Below, one piece after another: positions 16,488 through 23,270 of a DNA stretch of 32,923 nt. A program made the position numbers and the translations under genes. The notes beneath the pieces were generated by a model. The model was not told where the DNA came from. It was given only the letters and a program-made list of their open reading frames with translations, and made no database searches. The DNA is taken from positions 1-32,923 of the forward strand of contig JAJKHX010000298.1 of assembly GCA_021154785.1 (NCBI GenBank). The letters run 5' to 3'. How positions within the stretch are numbered: position 1 is the stretch's first letter; the number at the start of each line of letters is the position of its first letter. Source of the stretch: Nocardiopsis sp. Its GTDB lineage: Bacteria; Actinomycetota; Actinomycetes; Streptosporangiales; Streptosporangiaceae.

Positions 16488-18863
16488 ATGCCCGATCTGA
16501 GCGTTGCGCGCGGCCTGCCGCCGGGTCACCTCCCGCAGTCCGCGCCGCGGCCGCGCCCGGCCTGGTGGCCGGCCTGGTCGGTGCCGGCCGCGCTGCGCGC
16601 GGTGCGCGCGGTGCTGGTGATCCCGCCCCTGTTCGCGCTGACTTACGAGGGCTTCGGCAACCTGCAGATGGCCCTGTTCGCCGCGTTCGGCGGGTTCGCG
16701 AGCCTGATCTTCGCCTCGTTCGGCGGGACCAGGCGGGACAAGCTCACCGCGCATCTCATGCTGGCGCTGATCGGCAGCGTCGCGCTGATCATCGGCACGG
16801 CCGTCAGCGGGATCACCTGGCTGGCCGTCCTGGTCACCGTCCCGGTCGCCGCCGGGATCTTCTTCGCCGGGGTGGCCGGGCCCAACGCGGCCTCCGGAGT
16901 CACCGCCGCGCTGCTCCCCTACGTGCTGCCAGTGGCCACGCCCGGCGGCATCGGCACGATCCCGGACCGGCTGGCGGGCTGGTGGCTGGCCTCGGTGGTC
17001 TCGACCGCGGTCGTGCTGGCCATCGCGGCCCCGTCCCCGGGCGACCGGCTGCGCACGGCCGCGGCCCGGTCGGCCCGGACGCTGGCCGCCCACCTGGAAG
17101 CCGCGGTGCGCGGCACCTCCACGGCCGCGGACCTGGCGGCCTGTCACGAGGCCAAGAACCAGCTGGTGAGCACGTTCGCCAGCACGCCGTACCGGCCGCT
17201 CGGCCTGGCCACGGCCGACCAGGCCATGTCCAGCGTGGTCCAGCTGCTCGAGTGGTGCACCGCGCTGGTCGCCGACGCCACCGAGGGCCACCCGGACCTG
17301 GACCGGGCCGCGCCGGCCGACCGTGACCTGCTCAGCCTGGCCGCCACGGTGCTCAGCCAGGCCGGCGACCTGCTGGCCGGGACCAGGACCGAGCCGGTCG
17401 AGACGGCCGCCCTGGACCGGCAGCGCGAAGCCAGCGTCGCCTACCACCAGTCGAGGACAGTGCTGGCAACCACGGGCGGGGACTACGACTCGGACGAGAT
17501 CATCGCCCGGCACGCCTTCCACGCACAGGTCATCACGCTCGCCGTCCGGAACGTCCTGGCGGACGTCCAGATCGCGACCCGGCAGTCCGACCCGGAGACG
17601 ATCGCGGCCCGGCGCCGCAGCTGGTACGGGGCCCAGCCCGAGGGGACGATGGCCGAGCGGCGGGTGGCCTCGATCCACGGCGCGATCGGCGTCCTGGTCC
17701 GGCACGCGAGCTTCCGCTCGATCTGGCTCCTGAACAGCCTGCGCGGATCGCTGGCCCTGGCCGCGGCGGTCCTGGTGGCCGACGTGTCCGGGGTGCAGCA
17801 CGGGTTCTGGGTGGTGCTCGGCACGCTGTCGGTGCTGCGCACCAACGCGGCGTCGACCGAGTCCACCGCGCTGCGCGCGCTGGGTGGCACCGTGGCCGGC
17901 TTCGTCGTCGGCGCGCTGCTGCTGCTCGGCATCGGCACCAGCACCCCGGCGCTGTGGACGGCGCTGCCGATCGCGCTGGCCGTGGCCGCCTACGCACCGG
18001 GCGCGCTGCCGTTCACCTTCGGCCAGGCGGCGTTCACCGTGGTGGTCGTGGTGCTGTTCAACCTGCTCCAGCCGGCCGGCTGGAGCGTAGGCCTGCTGCG
18101 CATCGAGGACGTGGCCATCGGCTGCCTGGTGAGCCTGGTGGTCGGTGTGCTGTTCTGGCCGCGGGGCGCGGCCACGCTGGTCGGCGACGACCTCGCCGAC
18201 GCGTTCCGCAGCGGCGCCGCCTACCTGACCCAGTCGGTGGACTGGGCGCTCGGCAACCGGCACGAGGCCCCGGACGCAGGCACCGCCGCGGTCACCGCCG
18301 GCATCCGGCTGGACGAGGCCCTGCGCGGCTTCCTGGCCGAGCAGGGCGCCAAGCGGGTGTCCAAGGAGGAACTGTGGATGCTGGTGATGGCGTCCATGCG
18401 GCTCCGGCTGACCGCCTACTCGCTAGCCGGGCTGCAGGCACCCGAGCACATGCGGCCCAAGCACCGCGGCACGGCCTACGCGCGCGCCGCGCTGGAGCAG
18501 GCCACCGCCGACCTGGCCGGCTTCTACGAGCGGATAGCGGTGCTGGTCGGACGGCCGGTCCCGGGCCAGGTGCTGCTGCCGGTCGGCGTCCCGGCCTTCA
18601 CCGGCCTGAACGGCACCACGTCGCGGCCGGCCGGTGACGGCGATGACGGCCGGGTCGCCGTGCTGACCGGGGGCGGGGACTCGGACGGGCTAGGCGACAG
18701 GCTGACGGGCGGCACGGACGTGATTCGCGTCATCACCACCCCGCACCATCCGCACCTGCTGTGGGTACACGAGCACCTGCAGCACCTCAGCTCGCACGCG
18801 GGCGTGATCACCAGCCCGGCCTCGCACGTGGCCGAGCAGCGGCGCCTGCCCTGGTGGCGGTAG
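16488..18863 (+). CDS. FUSC family (fusaric acid resistance/aromatic acid exporter-like) membrane protein
   Basis: This 791-residue protein has the duplicated FUSC plan. A first cluster of about six membrane segments (residues 35-185) is followed by a large soluble helical part (190-405). A second membrane cluster (410-570) holds the FUSC core: FWVVLGTLSVLRTNAASTES, then ALRALGGTVAGFVVGALLL. A C-terminal cytosolic region (575-791) closes the protein. The family includes YccS and the aromatic acid exporter AaeB; export of aromatic or toxic compounds is inferred from this. ATG 16488 lies after GGCGAG, a weak ribosome site. It is monocistronic: the next plus-strand gene is 390 bp away and unrelated. 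Confidence 0.9.
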   Translation: MPDLSVARGLPPGHLPQSAPRPRPAWWPAWSVPAALRAVRAVLVIPPLFALTYEGFGNLQMALFAAFGGFASLIFASFGGTRRDKLTAHLMLALIGSVALIIGTAVSGITWLAVLVTVPVAAGIFFAGVAGPNAASGVTAALLPYVLPVATPGGIGTIPDRLAGWWLASVVSTAVVLAIAAPSPGDRLRTAAARSARTLAAHLEAAVRGTSTAADLAACHEAKNQLVSTFASTPYRPLGLATADQAMSSVVQLLEWCTALVADATEGHPDLDRAAPADRDLLSLAATVLSQAGDLLAGTRTEPVETAALDRQREASVAYHQSRTVLATTGGDYDSDEIIARHAFHAQVITLAVRNVLADVQIATRQSDPETIAARRRSWYGAQPEGTMAERRVASIHGAIGVLVRHASFRSIWLLNSLRGSLALAAAVLVADVSGVQHGFWVVLGTLSVLRTNAASTESTALRALGGTVAGFVVGALLLLGIGTSTPALWTALPIALAVAAYAPGALPFTFGQAAFTVVVVVLFNLLQPAGWSVGLLRIEDVAIGCLVSLVVGVLFWPRGAATLVGDDLADAFRSGAAYLTQSVDWALGNRHEAPDAGTAAVTAGIRLDEALRGFLAEQGAKRVSKEELWMLVMASMRLRLTAYSLAGLQAPEHMRPKHRGTAYARAALEQATADLAGFYERIAVLVGRPVPGQVLLPVGVPAFTGLNGTTSRPAGDGDDGRVAVLTGGGDSDGLGDRLTGGTDVIRVITTPHHPHLLWVHEHLQHLSSHAGVITSPASHVAEQRRLPWWR

Positions 18864-18882
18864 GGCGGCAGGGACGGGGGCG

Positions 18883-19083
18883 TCAGTACTCCAGGACGGT
18901 GTTGCGGAGCGCCGGGAGGAGCAGCGCGCCGAGCGCGCCGGCCGCGGCGATCGCGACCAGGACCAGGCCGACCGCGTGCAGGGCGGCGGCCGGGCCGACG
19001 GTGCGGACCTGGGCCGTCTACAGCGCCGCGACCAGCCCGATACCGAACGACCCGGCGATCCGCTGCCAGCCGGGCGGGCCGGC
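18883..19083 (-). pseudogene. Remnant of an MFS transporter C-terminus
   Basis: Reading the minus strand from 19080 gives PGWQRIAGSFGIGLVAAL, then a TAG at 19018-19020. The same frame continues TAQVRTVGPAAALHAVGLVL and a further hydrophobic helix to ...LRNTVLEY and TGA at 18883-18885. The two parts join smoothly if the TAG was a Tyr codon. The content (QQ-x-x-GSxG...A helix, then a final TM helix with a short tail) is like the last two helices of DHA2-type drug:H+ antiporters. No intact upstream part exists. In another frame, bases about 19085-19138 read LRRFEEAGAVTKTAEPQDGR, resembling a MarR wing, so a lost MarR-MFS pair is possible. This is the content of the 390-bp gap after FUSC. Confidence 0.6.
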
Positions 19084-19140
19084 CGTCCTGCGGCTCGGCG
19101 GTCTTGGTGACCGCTCCGGCCTCCTCGAACCGGCGCAGCG

Positions 19141-19156
19141 CCGGCTCCGGAGCCGG
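19141..19156. repeat. Perfect 16-bp palindrome
   Basis: CCGGCTCCGGAGCCGG reads identically on both strands, with no loop. It lies between the transporter remnant and the lectin-like gene promoter. It could be a protein-binding site; symmetry stops at both ends. Confidence 0.7.
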
Positions 19157-19166
19157 AGGACTCGTC

Positions 19167-19211
19167 GCTTCAGCGCGGCTACAGCGCCGCTTCAGCGCGA
19201 CGGCCTAGCAT
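19167..19211 (+). promoter_or_regulatory. Triple 11-bp direct repeat with -10 box, SARP-type operator layout
   Basis: Three head-to-tail 11-bp units lie at 19167-19177 (GCTTCAGCGCG), 19178-19188 (GCTACAGCGCC) and 19189-19199 (GCTTCAGCGCG). The first and third are identical. Counting the heptamer as TTCAGCG, the last copy (19191-19197) is exactly eight bases before TAGCAT (19206-19211), a TANNNT -10 box. SARP activators are known to bind heptamer direct repeats 11 bp apart, with the last about 8 bp before the -10. The gene starts 42 bp after this -10. Confidence 0.55.
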
Positions 19212-19253
19212 GCGAGCGTCCGGGTATCGGAGACCGCATCAGGAGGCCGCGAC

Positions 19254-19853
19254 ATGGGGCGAACCAGGAAGCTGGCGGGCGCGCTGGCCGCGATCGGGCT
19301 GGCGGCGGGCCTGGCCATGGCCGGGCCAGGAACCGCCCGGGCCGACGTCATCCCGCCTGCTGGATGGGCCGAGATCTTCAATCCGTATCTGCACGCCCAG
19401 AACAACACATTGTGCGTCGACGATCCGAGCGGATCCCTGGCTATCCTCCAGAAGATCCAGCTCTTCCGCTGCCACGGATATGACAGCCACGGCTCGCCGC
19501 AGCGGTGGTTCTTCGAGCCCGCCGGGACAACCGGCATCTTCGGGAACTTCAACGTGTACCACATCAGGAACACGGGCTCGGGCCTGTGCCTCGGCCTGAC
19601 GACGAACGTCCCCAACACCGCGGGCCGGGATGTCGTCCAGCTTCAGTGCACGGACACCGCGACCGAATGGTTCCTGGTGCCTCTCGACCGGTCCAATCCG
19701 AACTCGGACTTCCAGCTGGAATTCCTGATCGGCTACCCCTTCGTCAACAGCTGGTGCATGGCCGCGAGCAACTTCACGGACAGCAGCCCCACCCGACTGG
19801 TCAACGCGTCGTGCGCGGACACTGACACCAGTCAGCTCTGGAACCTGGGCTAG
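19254..19853 (+). CDS. Secreted ricin-type beta-trefoil (RICIN-like) protein
   Basis: This 199-residue protein starts with a Sec signal peptide (RTRK, hydrophobic core, cleavage likely after ARA at residue 30). The mature part contains three similar lobes, each with a Cys pair (C54/C73, C112/C132, C168/C187) and ending in a QxW-like motif: QRW at 83, TEW at 137 and QLW at 194. That is the beta-trefoil plan of ricin B-type lectins, which bind carbohydrate. No catalytic domain is attached, so it is a stand-alone exported lectin-like protein. The sugar-binding residues cannot be confirmed by eye, and the first lobe is the most diverged. ATG 19254 follows AGGAGG by seven bases. It is monocistronic, with a strong terminator directly downstream and an unusual triple repeat upstream. 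Confidence 0.85.
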   Translation: MGRTRKLAGALAAIGLAAGLAMAGPGTARADVIPPAGWAEIFNPYLHAQNNTLCVDDPSGSLAILQKIQLFRCHGYDSHGSPQRWFFEPAGTTGIFGNFNVYHIRNTGSGLCLGLTTNVPNTAGRDVVQLQCTDTATEWFLVPLDRSNPNSDFQLEFLIGYPFVNSWCMAASNFTDSSPTRLVNASCADTDTSQLWNLG

Positions 19854-19860
19854 CCATCGC

Positions 19861-19896
19861 CCGTCCTGGTCACGTGGTTTGGCGTGACCAGGACGG
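19861..19896. terminator. Perfect 14-bp hairpin between convergent genes
   Basis: CCGTCCTGGTCACG (19861-19874) and its exact reverse complement (19883-19896) flank an eight-base loop. It sits between the lectin-like stop (19853) and the aldo/keto reductase stop (19906) and should terminate both. Confidence 0.85.
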
Positions 19897-19905
19897 AGGG
19901 GCGGG

Positions 19906-20859
19906 TCAGTAGCGGGCGCCGGCGACCTGGTCGCCCAGCGGGTTCAGGACGGCGAGCTCGCCGTCGGTCAGGGTGACGTCGAGGGCGCCGACGTTCTGCT
20001 CGAGCCACTTGATCCGCTTGGTACCGGGAATCGGGGCCAGGTTGACGCCGAGCCGCTGCTCCTGGGCGTAAACCCAGGCCAGGGCGATCTGGGCCGCGGG
20101 CACGCCCTTGGCGTCGGCCACCTGGCGGACCGCCTCGACGATGGCCAGGTTCTGCTGCCCGGCCTCGCCCTTGAAGCGGGGGTTGCGGCTGCGGAAGTCC
20201 TTCGCGTCGAAGGAGCCCAGGTCGACAGTGGCGGTCAGGAAGCCGCGGCCGAGCGGTGAGTAGGGCACGAAGCCCACGCCGAGCTCGCGCATGACGCCGA
20301 CCGCGTCGGTCTCCACGTCGCGGGTCCACAGCGAGTACTCGCTCTGCACCGCGGTGATCGGGTGCACCGCGTAGGCGCGGCGCAGCAGGTCGCCGGTGAC
20401 CTCGGACAGGCCCAGGTAGCGGACCTTGCCCTCGGCGACGAGCTCGGCCATCGCGCCGACGGTCTCCTCGATCTCGGCCGTCTGCGGCGGGCGGTGCAGG
20501 TAGTACAGGTCGATGTGGTCCACGCCCAGCCGGGTCAGCGACGACTCGCAGGCCCGCTTGACGTAGTCGTGCTCGCCGCGGATGACACGCTTCGCATCGC
20601 CGCCGGACCGGTCGATGCCGAACTTGGTGGCCAGCTGGACCTCGTCCCGCCGGCCCACGATGCCGCGGCCGACCAGGACCTCGTTGTGGCCCGCGCCGTA
20701 GGCGTCGGCCGTGTCGAGGAAGGTGACGCCCAGGTCCAGGGCGCGGCGGATGGTGGCGATCGACTCGTCCCAGTCGGTGGCGCCGTACCACTCGCTCATC
20801 CCCATGCAGCCCAGGCCCTGTGCGGACACGGTGAGCGGACCGAGTTTGGTGGTGCGCAT
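19906..20859 (-). CDS. Aldo/keto reductase
   Basis: This 317-residue NADPH-dependent oxidoreductase has the AKR catalytic tetrad Asp49, Tyr54 (FLDTADAYG), Lys79 (LATKFG) and His122 (LYYLHRPP). The [10 protein letters not shown] and [16 protein letters not shown] segments form the cofactor pocket. MGMSEWYG near the start and the overall length match the YajO/AKR13-like bacterial group that reduces aldehydes; the substrate is unknown. ATG 20859 lies 19 bp after the stop of the merR gene on the same strand, so the pair is an operon. The MerR protein is the likely regulator, through the operator upstream of merR. Confidence 0.95.
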   Translation of the reverse strand: MRTTKLGPLTVSAQGLGCMGMSEWYGATDWDESIATIRRALDLGVTFLDTADAYGAGHNEVLVGRGIVGRRDEVQLATKFGIDRSGGDAKRVIRGEHDYVKRACESSLTRLGVDHIDLYYLHRPPQTAEIEETVGAMAELVAEGKVRYLGLSEVTGDLLRRAYAVHPITAVQSEYSLWTRDVETDAVGVMRELGVGFVPYSPLGRGFLTATVDLGSFDAKDFRSRNPRFKGEAGQQNLAIVEAVRQVADAKGVPAAQIALAWVYAQEQRLGVNLAPIPGTKRIKWLEQNVGALDVTLTDGELAVLNPLGDQVAGARY

Positions 20860-20878
20860 GTGTTTGCCTTGCCCCTCG

Positions 20879-21265
20879 TCAGATGGCGGTTGCTTGCGGC
20901 GCGGCGACGGCCAGGCAGTCCGTGTAGTAGCCGATCTTGGAGTCGAGCAGCTTCAGGCACTCCCGCTGGCTGGCGAGCGCCCGGCGCACCTCCTCGCGGT
21001 GCCGCTTGAGCAGCTCGATCCGTTCCGCCTGGCCCGCGCCCGACCTGACCAGCTCGGCGTACCGCTGCATGTCACGGACCGGCATCCCGGTCGCGCGCAG
21101 CTTGGTGATCAGCGACAGCCACTCCAGGTCGCTCTCGCTGAACCGGCGGCGGCCGTCCCCGCCCCGCTCGATGCTCGCGAGCAGGCCGATGCGCTCGTAC
21201 CAGCGCAGCGTGTGCTGGGAAAGACCGCACTTGGCGGCGGCTTCGCCGATGCTCCAGGTCGTCAC
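20879..21265 (-). CDS. MerR family transcriptional regulator
   Basis: This 128-residue protein has an N-terminal winged [23 protein letters not shown] (4-23), with YERIGLL next. The [20 protein letters not shown] wing follows, and then a coiled-coil dimerisation helix (about 75-112). The short C-terminal tail has Cys103 and Cys117 and no large effector domain. This matches the small MerR proteins that accompany aldo/keto reductases and respond to aldehydes or redox stress. GTG 21265 is the start; no Shine-Dalgarno exists and a TAGGCT -10 lies seven bases upstream, so the mRNA is probably leaderless. It is probably autoregulated through the palindrome in its promoter. Confidence 0.93.
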   Translation of the reverse strand: MTTWSIGEAAAKCGLSQHTLRWYERIGLLASIERGGDGRRRFSESDLEWLSLITKLRATGMPVRDMQRYAELVRSGAGQAERIELLKRHREEVRRALASQRECLKLLDSKIGYYTDCLAVAAPQATAI

Positions 21266-21272
21266 GTCAACG

Positions 21273-21303
21273 AGCCTACGAGTTAGAGCGTGCTCTAACG
21301 CAA
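21273..21303 (-). promoter_or_regulatory. MerR-type promoter: 19-bp spacer with perfect operator palindrome
   Basis: On the minus strand, TTGCGT (21303-21298) and TAGGCT (21278-21273) are separated by 19 bp. That is the overlong spacer typical of MerR-controlled promoters. Inside it lies the perfect inverted repeat GTTAGAGC-GT-GCTCTAAC (21282-21299). The start codon follows the -10 after seven bases. Confidence 0.75.
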
Positions 21304-21314
21304 ACGGGTCCCGG

Positions 21315-22097
21315 TTACGAGCTGGCGGATGCGGATGCGGATGCGGATGCGCTGGCGGTGGGGCCGGCGCTGGCGGCGGGACCGCTAAACGTGACGGTGA
21401 CGTGCTGGAAGCCCAGCGACGTCAGCATCCCGGTGAGCATGCCCTCGGTGTTCTTCTGGGCGTCGGCCAGCAGCGGGCTCTGCCGGGCCGCGGTCTCGAT
21501 CTTGCCCTCGGCGATCTGGTACACCTGCTGCTGGCTGTTCGGGTTGCCGGAGAAGAAGTCGCCGACCCGGTTGAACAGCCCCTGCTGCTCGGCGTACACG
21601 TACGACTGGTCGACGTTGAGCACGGCCGGCTCGAGCTGCGGCTTCGGCAGCGTCACGGTGACCGAGGTGCGGTTCTTGCTCACCGCGATGGCCCCGTTCT
21701 TGAGCGTGGCGAAGTCGACGTACGCGATGTCGGAGCCCTGCCCGACGAACAGCGTCTCGCTGCCCGCCAGGAACGAGGGCAGGATGCCGTTGCGCTTGGT
21801 CACGTCGACCACGACCTGGAACGAGCCGCTGGCCGCCTCGTAACGGCTGAGGTTGGTGATGGACTTCAGGATGACCGGCTGGCTGCGGACCGTGGTGGTC
21901 TCGCCGAACGGGTTCCGCAGCTGAGGCAGCAAGTGGGCCGCGGACAGCACCACGATCAGGACAATAATCGCGACGATGACGGAGACCAGGCCGCCCGCCC
22001 GTCCCGTTCCCGGCAGGCGCGGCATCGTGATCTTGACCTGGCGCGGTTCATGCCTTTCCGGCATCTCACGCGTCGTTCCAGAGAACTTGTCCATCAC
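21315..22097 (-). CDS. DUF4230 family membrane-anchored protein
   Basis: This 260-residue protein has a charged cytosolic N-terminus (1-33), one membrane segment (about 36-57) and then an exported domain. The domain begins with TVRSQPVILKSITNLSRYEA and continues as beta-strand-rich sequence with VDVTKRNGILP and YVYAEQQGLFNRVGDFF, the DUF4230 pattern. The function of the family is unknown. The C-terminal end is an Ala/Ser repeat made by GCGGAT tandem copies. The start is GTG 22097 or the adjacent ATG 22094; GGAAC precedes them. The divergent small membrane protein begins 123 bp away, so the two may share a control region. Confidence 0.82.
   Translation of the reverse strand: MMDKFSGTTREMPERHEPRQVKITMPRLPGTGRAGGLVSVIVAIIVLIVVLSAAHLLPQLRNPFGETTTVRSQPVILKSITNLSRYEAASGSFQVVVDVTKRNGILPSFLAGSETLFVGQGSDIAYVDFATLKNGAIAVSKNRTSVTVTLPKPQLEPAVLNVDQSYVYAEQQGLFNRVGDFFSGNPNSQQQVYQIAEGKIETAARQSPLLADAQKNTEGMLTGMLTSLGFQHVTVTFSGPAASAGPTASASASASASASS
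21325..21348 (-). repeat. Four tandem GCGGAT hexamers at the end of the DUF4230 gene
   Basis: Four perfect copies encode the Ser-Ala repeat at the C-terminus, five codons before the stop begins to approach. A simple repeat of this kind can change length by slippage without shifting frame. Confidence 0.9.
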
Positions 22098-22220
22098 GCC
22101 GTTCCGTTGCGTCCGGAGGTTTTCTTCTCGGGCCTCTTAGCCGTTACAGAGCTACCCCCGGGCGGACAGATAAATCGGATCGGGTGGCATATTGCGCTGT
22201 GCCTGGGCATACCTAACGTC

Positions 22221-22469
22221 ATGAGCAGGTTCCGGCGCGGCAGGCAGCGGATCGACTCCGGGGACTGGGATCGCGGCCCGCGCCGGCGGTGGCGCCCGCG
22301 GCGTTCCCGGGCCCGCGGCTGCCTCATGTTCGTCCTGCTGCTCATCGTGATCCTGATCGTGCTCGCGGTGGCCTTCGGCGGTTTCCGGAAAGGCACCAAG
22401 AGCGGTTCGCTTCCGCATGTGTGCACGTCATGCTCGGTAACGCCGATACCGGTACCTACCGGCGGGTAA
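22221..22469 (+). CDS. Small single-span membrane protein, hypothetical
   Basis: From ATG 22221 this protein has 82 residues. It has an Arg-rich cytosolic N-terminus (RRRWRPRRSRARG), one membrane span (about 35-54, MFVLLLIVILIVLAVAFGGF) and a short outer tail with a CTSC motif and a Pro-rich end. The span followed by FRKGTKSG resembles small hypothetical proteins of other actinomycetes, from memory and unverified. No Shine-Dalgarno is seen, so translation may be leaderless. It is divergent from the DUF4230 gene and ends 23 bp before the next gene. Support is moderate: the charge distribution and hydrophobic span are protein-like, while the opposite-strand frame is not. Confidence 0.6.
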   Translation: MSRFRRGRQRIDSGDWDRGPRRRWRPRRSRARGCLMFVLLLIVILIVLAVAFGGFRKGTKSGSLPHVCTSCSVTPIPVPTGG

Positions 22470-22477
22470 CTCGGGTG

Positions 22478-22486
22478 TGCCATAGT
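22478..22486 (+). promoter_or_regulatory. Extended -10 box, probable leaderless promoter
   Basis: TG-C-CATAGT (22478-22486) is an extended -10 element and ends six bases before the ATG at 22493, which has no Shine-Dalgarno. Confidence 0.45.
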
Positions 22487-22492
22487 GCGGGC

Positions 22493-23230
22493 ATGGGCAT
22501 CTTCGACGATCTGGCGGCGGAGCAGGAGCGGCTGGAGAAGGTCCTGGCCGGACTGGACGAGGGGCAATGGGCGACGGCCTCGGGGGCCGCGGGCTGGACG
22601 GTCGCCGATGTGGTGCTGCACCTGGCTCAGTCGGAGGAGGCGGCCGCGGGCACCGCTGCGCACGGCACGCTCCGGGGCGGGCTGGCCGCGGTGGCCGGGG
22701 GCACGATGGACGAACGGGCCGACAACGCGGTCAGGAACGAGCGGACCGCGCCCGCGGAGATCTTCGCCCGGTGGCAGCGGGCCAGGCAGGCGTCGCTGGC
22801 CGCGCTGCGGGGCGCCGACCCGGACCGGCCGGTGGAGTGGGTGGCCGGGCCGCTCAAGCCGGCCACGCTGGCGACGACCCGGCTGGCCGAGCACTGGGCG
22901 CACGGCCTGGACATCACCGGGCCGCTCGGCGTCGACCTGCCCGACACGGACCGGCTGCGGCACATCGCCTGGCTGGCGCACCGCACGCTGCCGTACGCGC
23001 TGAGCGTGGCGGGCGAGCCGGCGGCCCGGGTGCGGTGCGAGCTGACGGCGCCGGACGGGGTTGCCGTGTGGAGGTTCGGGCCGGACGATGCGGAGTCGGC
23101 CATCACCGGGGCGGCCGGGGAGTTCTGCCGGGTCGCGGCGCGCCGGCTCGACCCGGCGCAAACCGCGCTCAGGGCCGCCGGCCCGCACGGCGCCACCGCG
23201 CTGCGCCTGGTGCGCACCTACGCGGCATGA
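22493..23230 (+). CDS. Mycothiol-dependent maleylpyruvate isomerase-like protein (TIGR03084-type, DinB superfamily)
   Basis: This 245-residue protein has an N-terminal four-helix domain with the metal triad spacing of mycothiol-dependent maleylpyruvate isomerase: His43 in VVLHLAQSE, then Glu133 and His137 in LAEHWAHGLDI. GWTVADVVLHLA at the start and the RHIAWLAHRTLPYA hinge fit the TIGR03084 group, which adds a C-terminal domain (about 165-245; VAVWRFGPDDAESAITG resembles the SCP2-like lid). Mycothiol is the actinobacterial thiol cofactor, so an isomerase or thiol-transfer role is inferred; the substrate is unknown. ATG 22493 is chosen because the conserved sequence starts there. The gene is convergent with pnkp, 40 bp apart. 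Confidence 0.87.
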   Translation: MGIFDDLAAEQERLEKVLAGLDEGQWATASGAAGWTVADVVLHLAQSEEAAAGTAAHGTLRGGLAAVAGGTMDERADNAVRNERTAPAEIFARWQRARQASLAALRGADPDRPVEWVAGPLKPATLATTRLAEHWAHGLDITGPLGVDLPDTDRLRHIAWLAHRTLPYALSVAGEPAARVRCELTAPDGVAVWRFGPDDAESAITGAAGEFCRVAARRLDPAQTALRAAGPHGATALRLVRTYAA

Positions 23231-23233
23231 GGC

Positions 23234-23249
23234 CCGCCGCATCCGGCGG
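23234..23249. terminator. Short hairpin between convergent genes
   Basis: CCGCCG-CATC-CGGCGG forms a six-pair stem with a tetraloop just after the isomerase-like stop and before the pnkp stop. It is weak as a terminator, but no other candidate lies in the 40-bp gap. Confidence 0.35.
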
Positions 23250-23270
23250 ACTGCCACCCCGCGACTCTCT

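Noticed and set aside
19085-19138. A MarR gene
   Set aside because: Only a wing-like string of about 20 residues is seen; it is mentioned as a possible fragment, not annotated as a gene.
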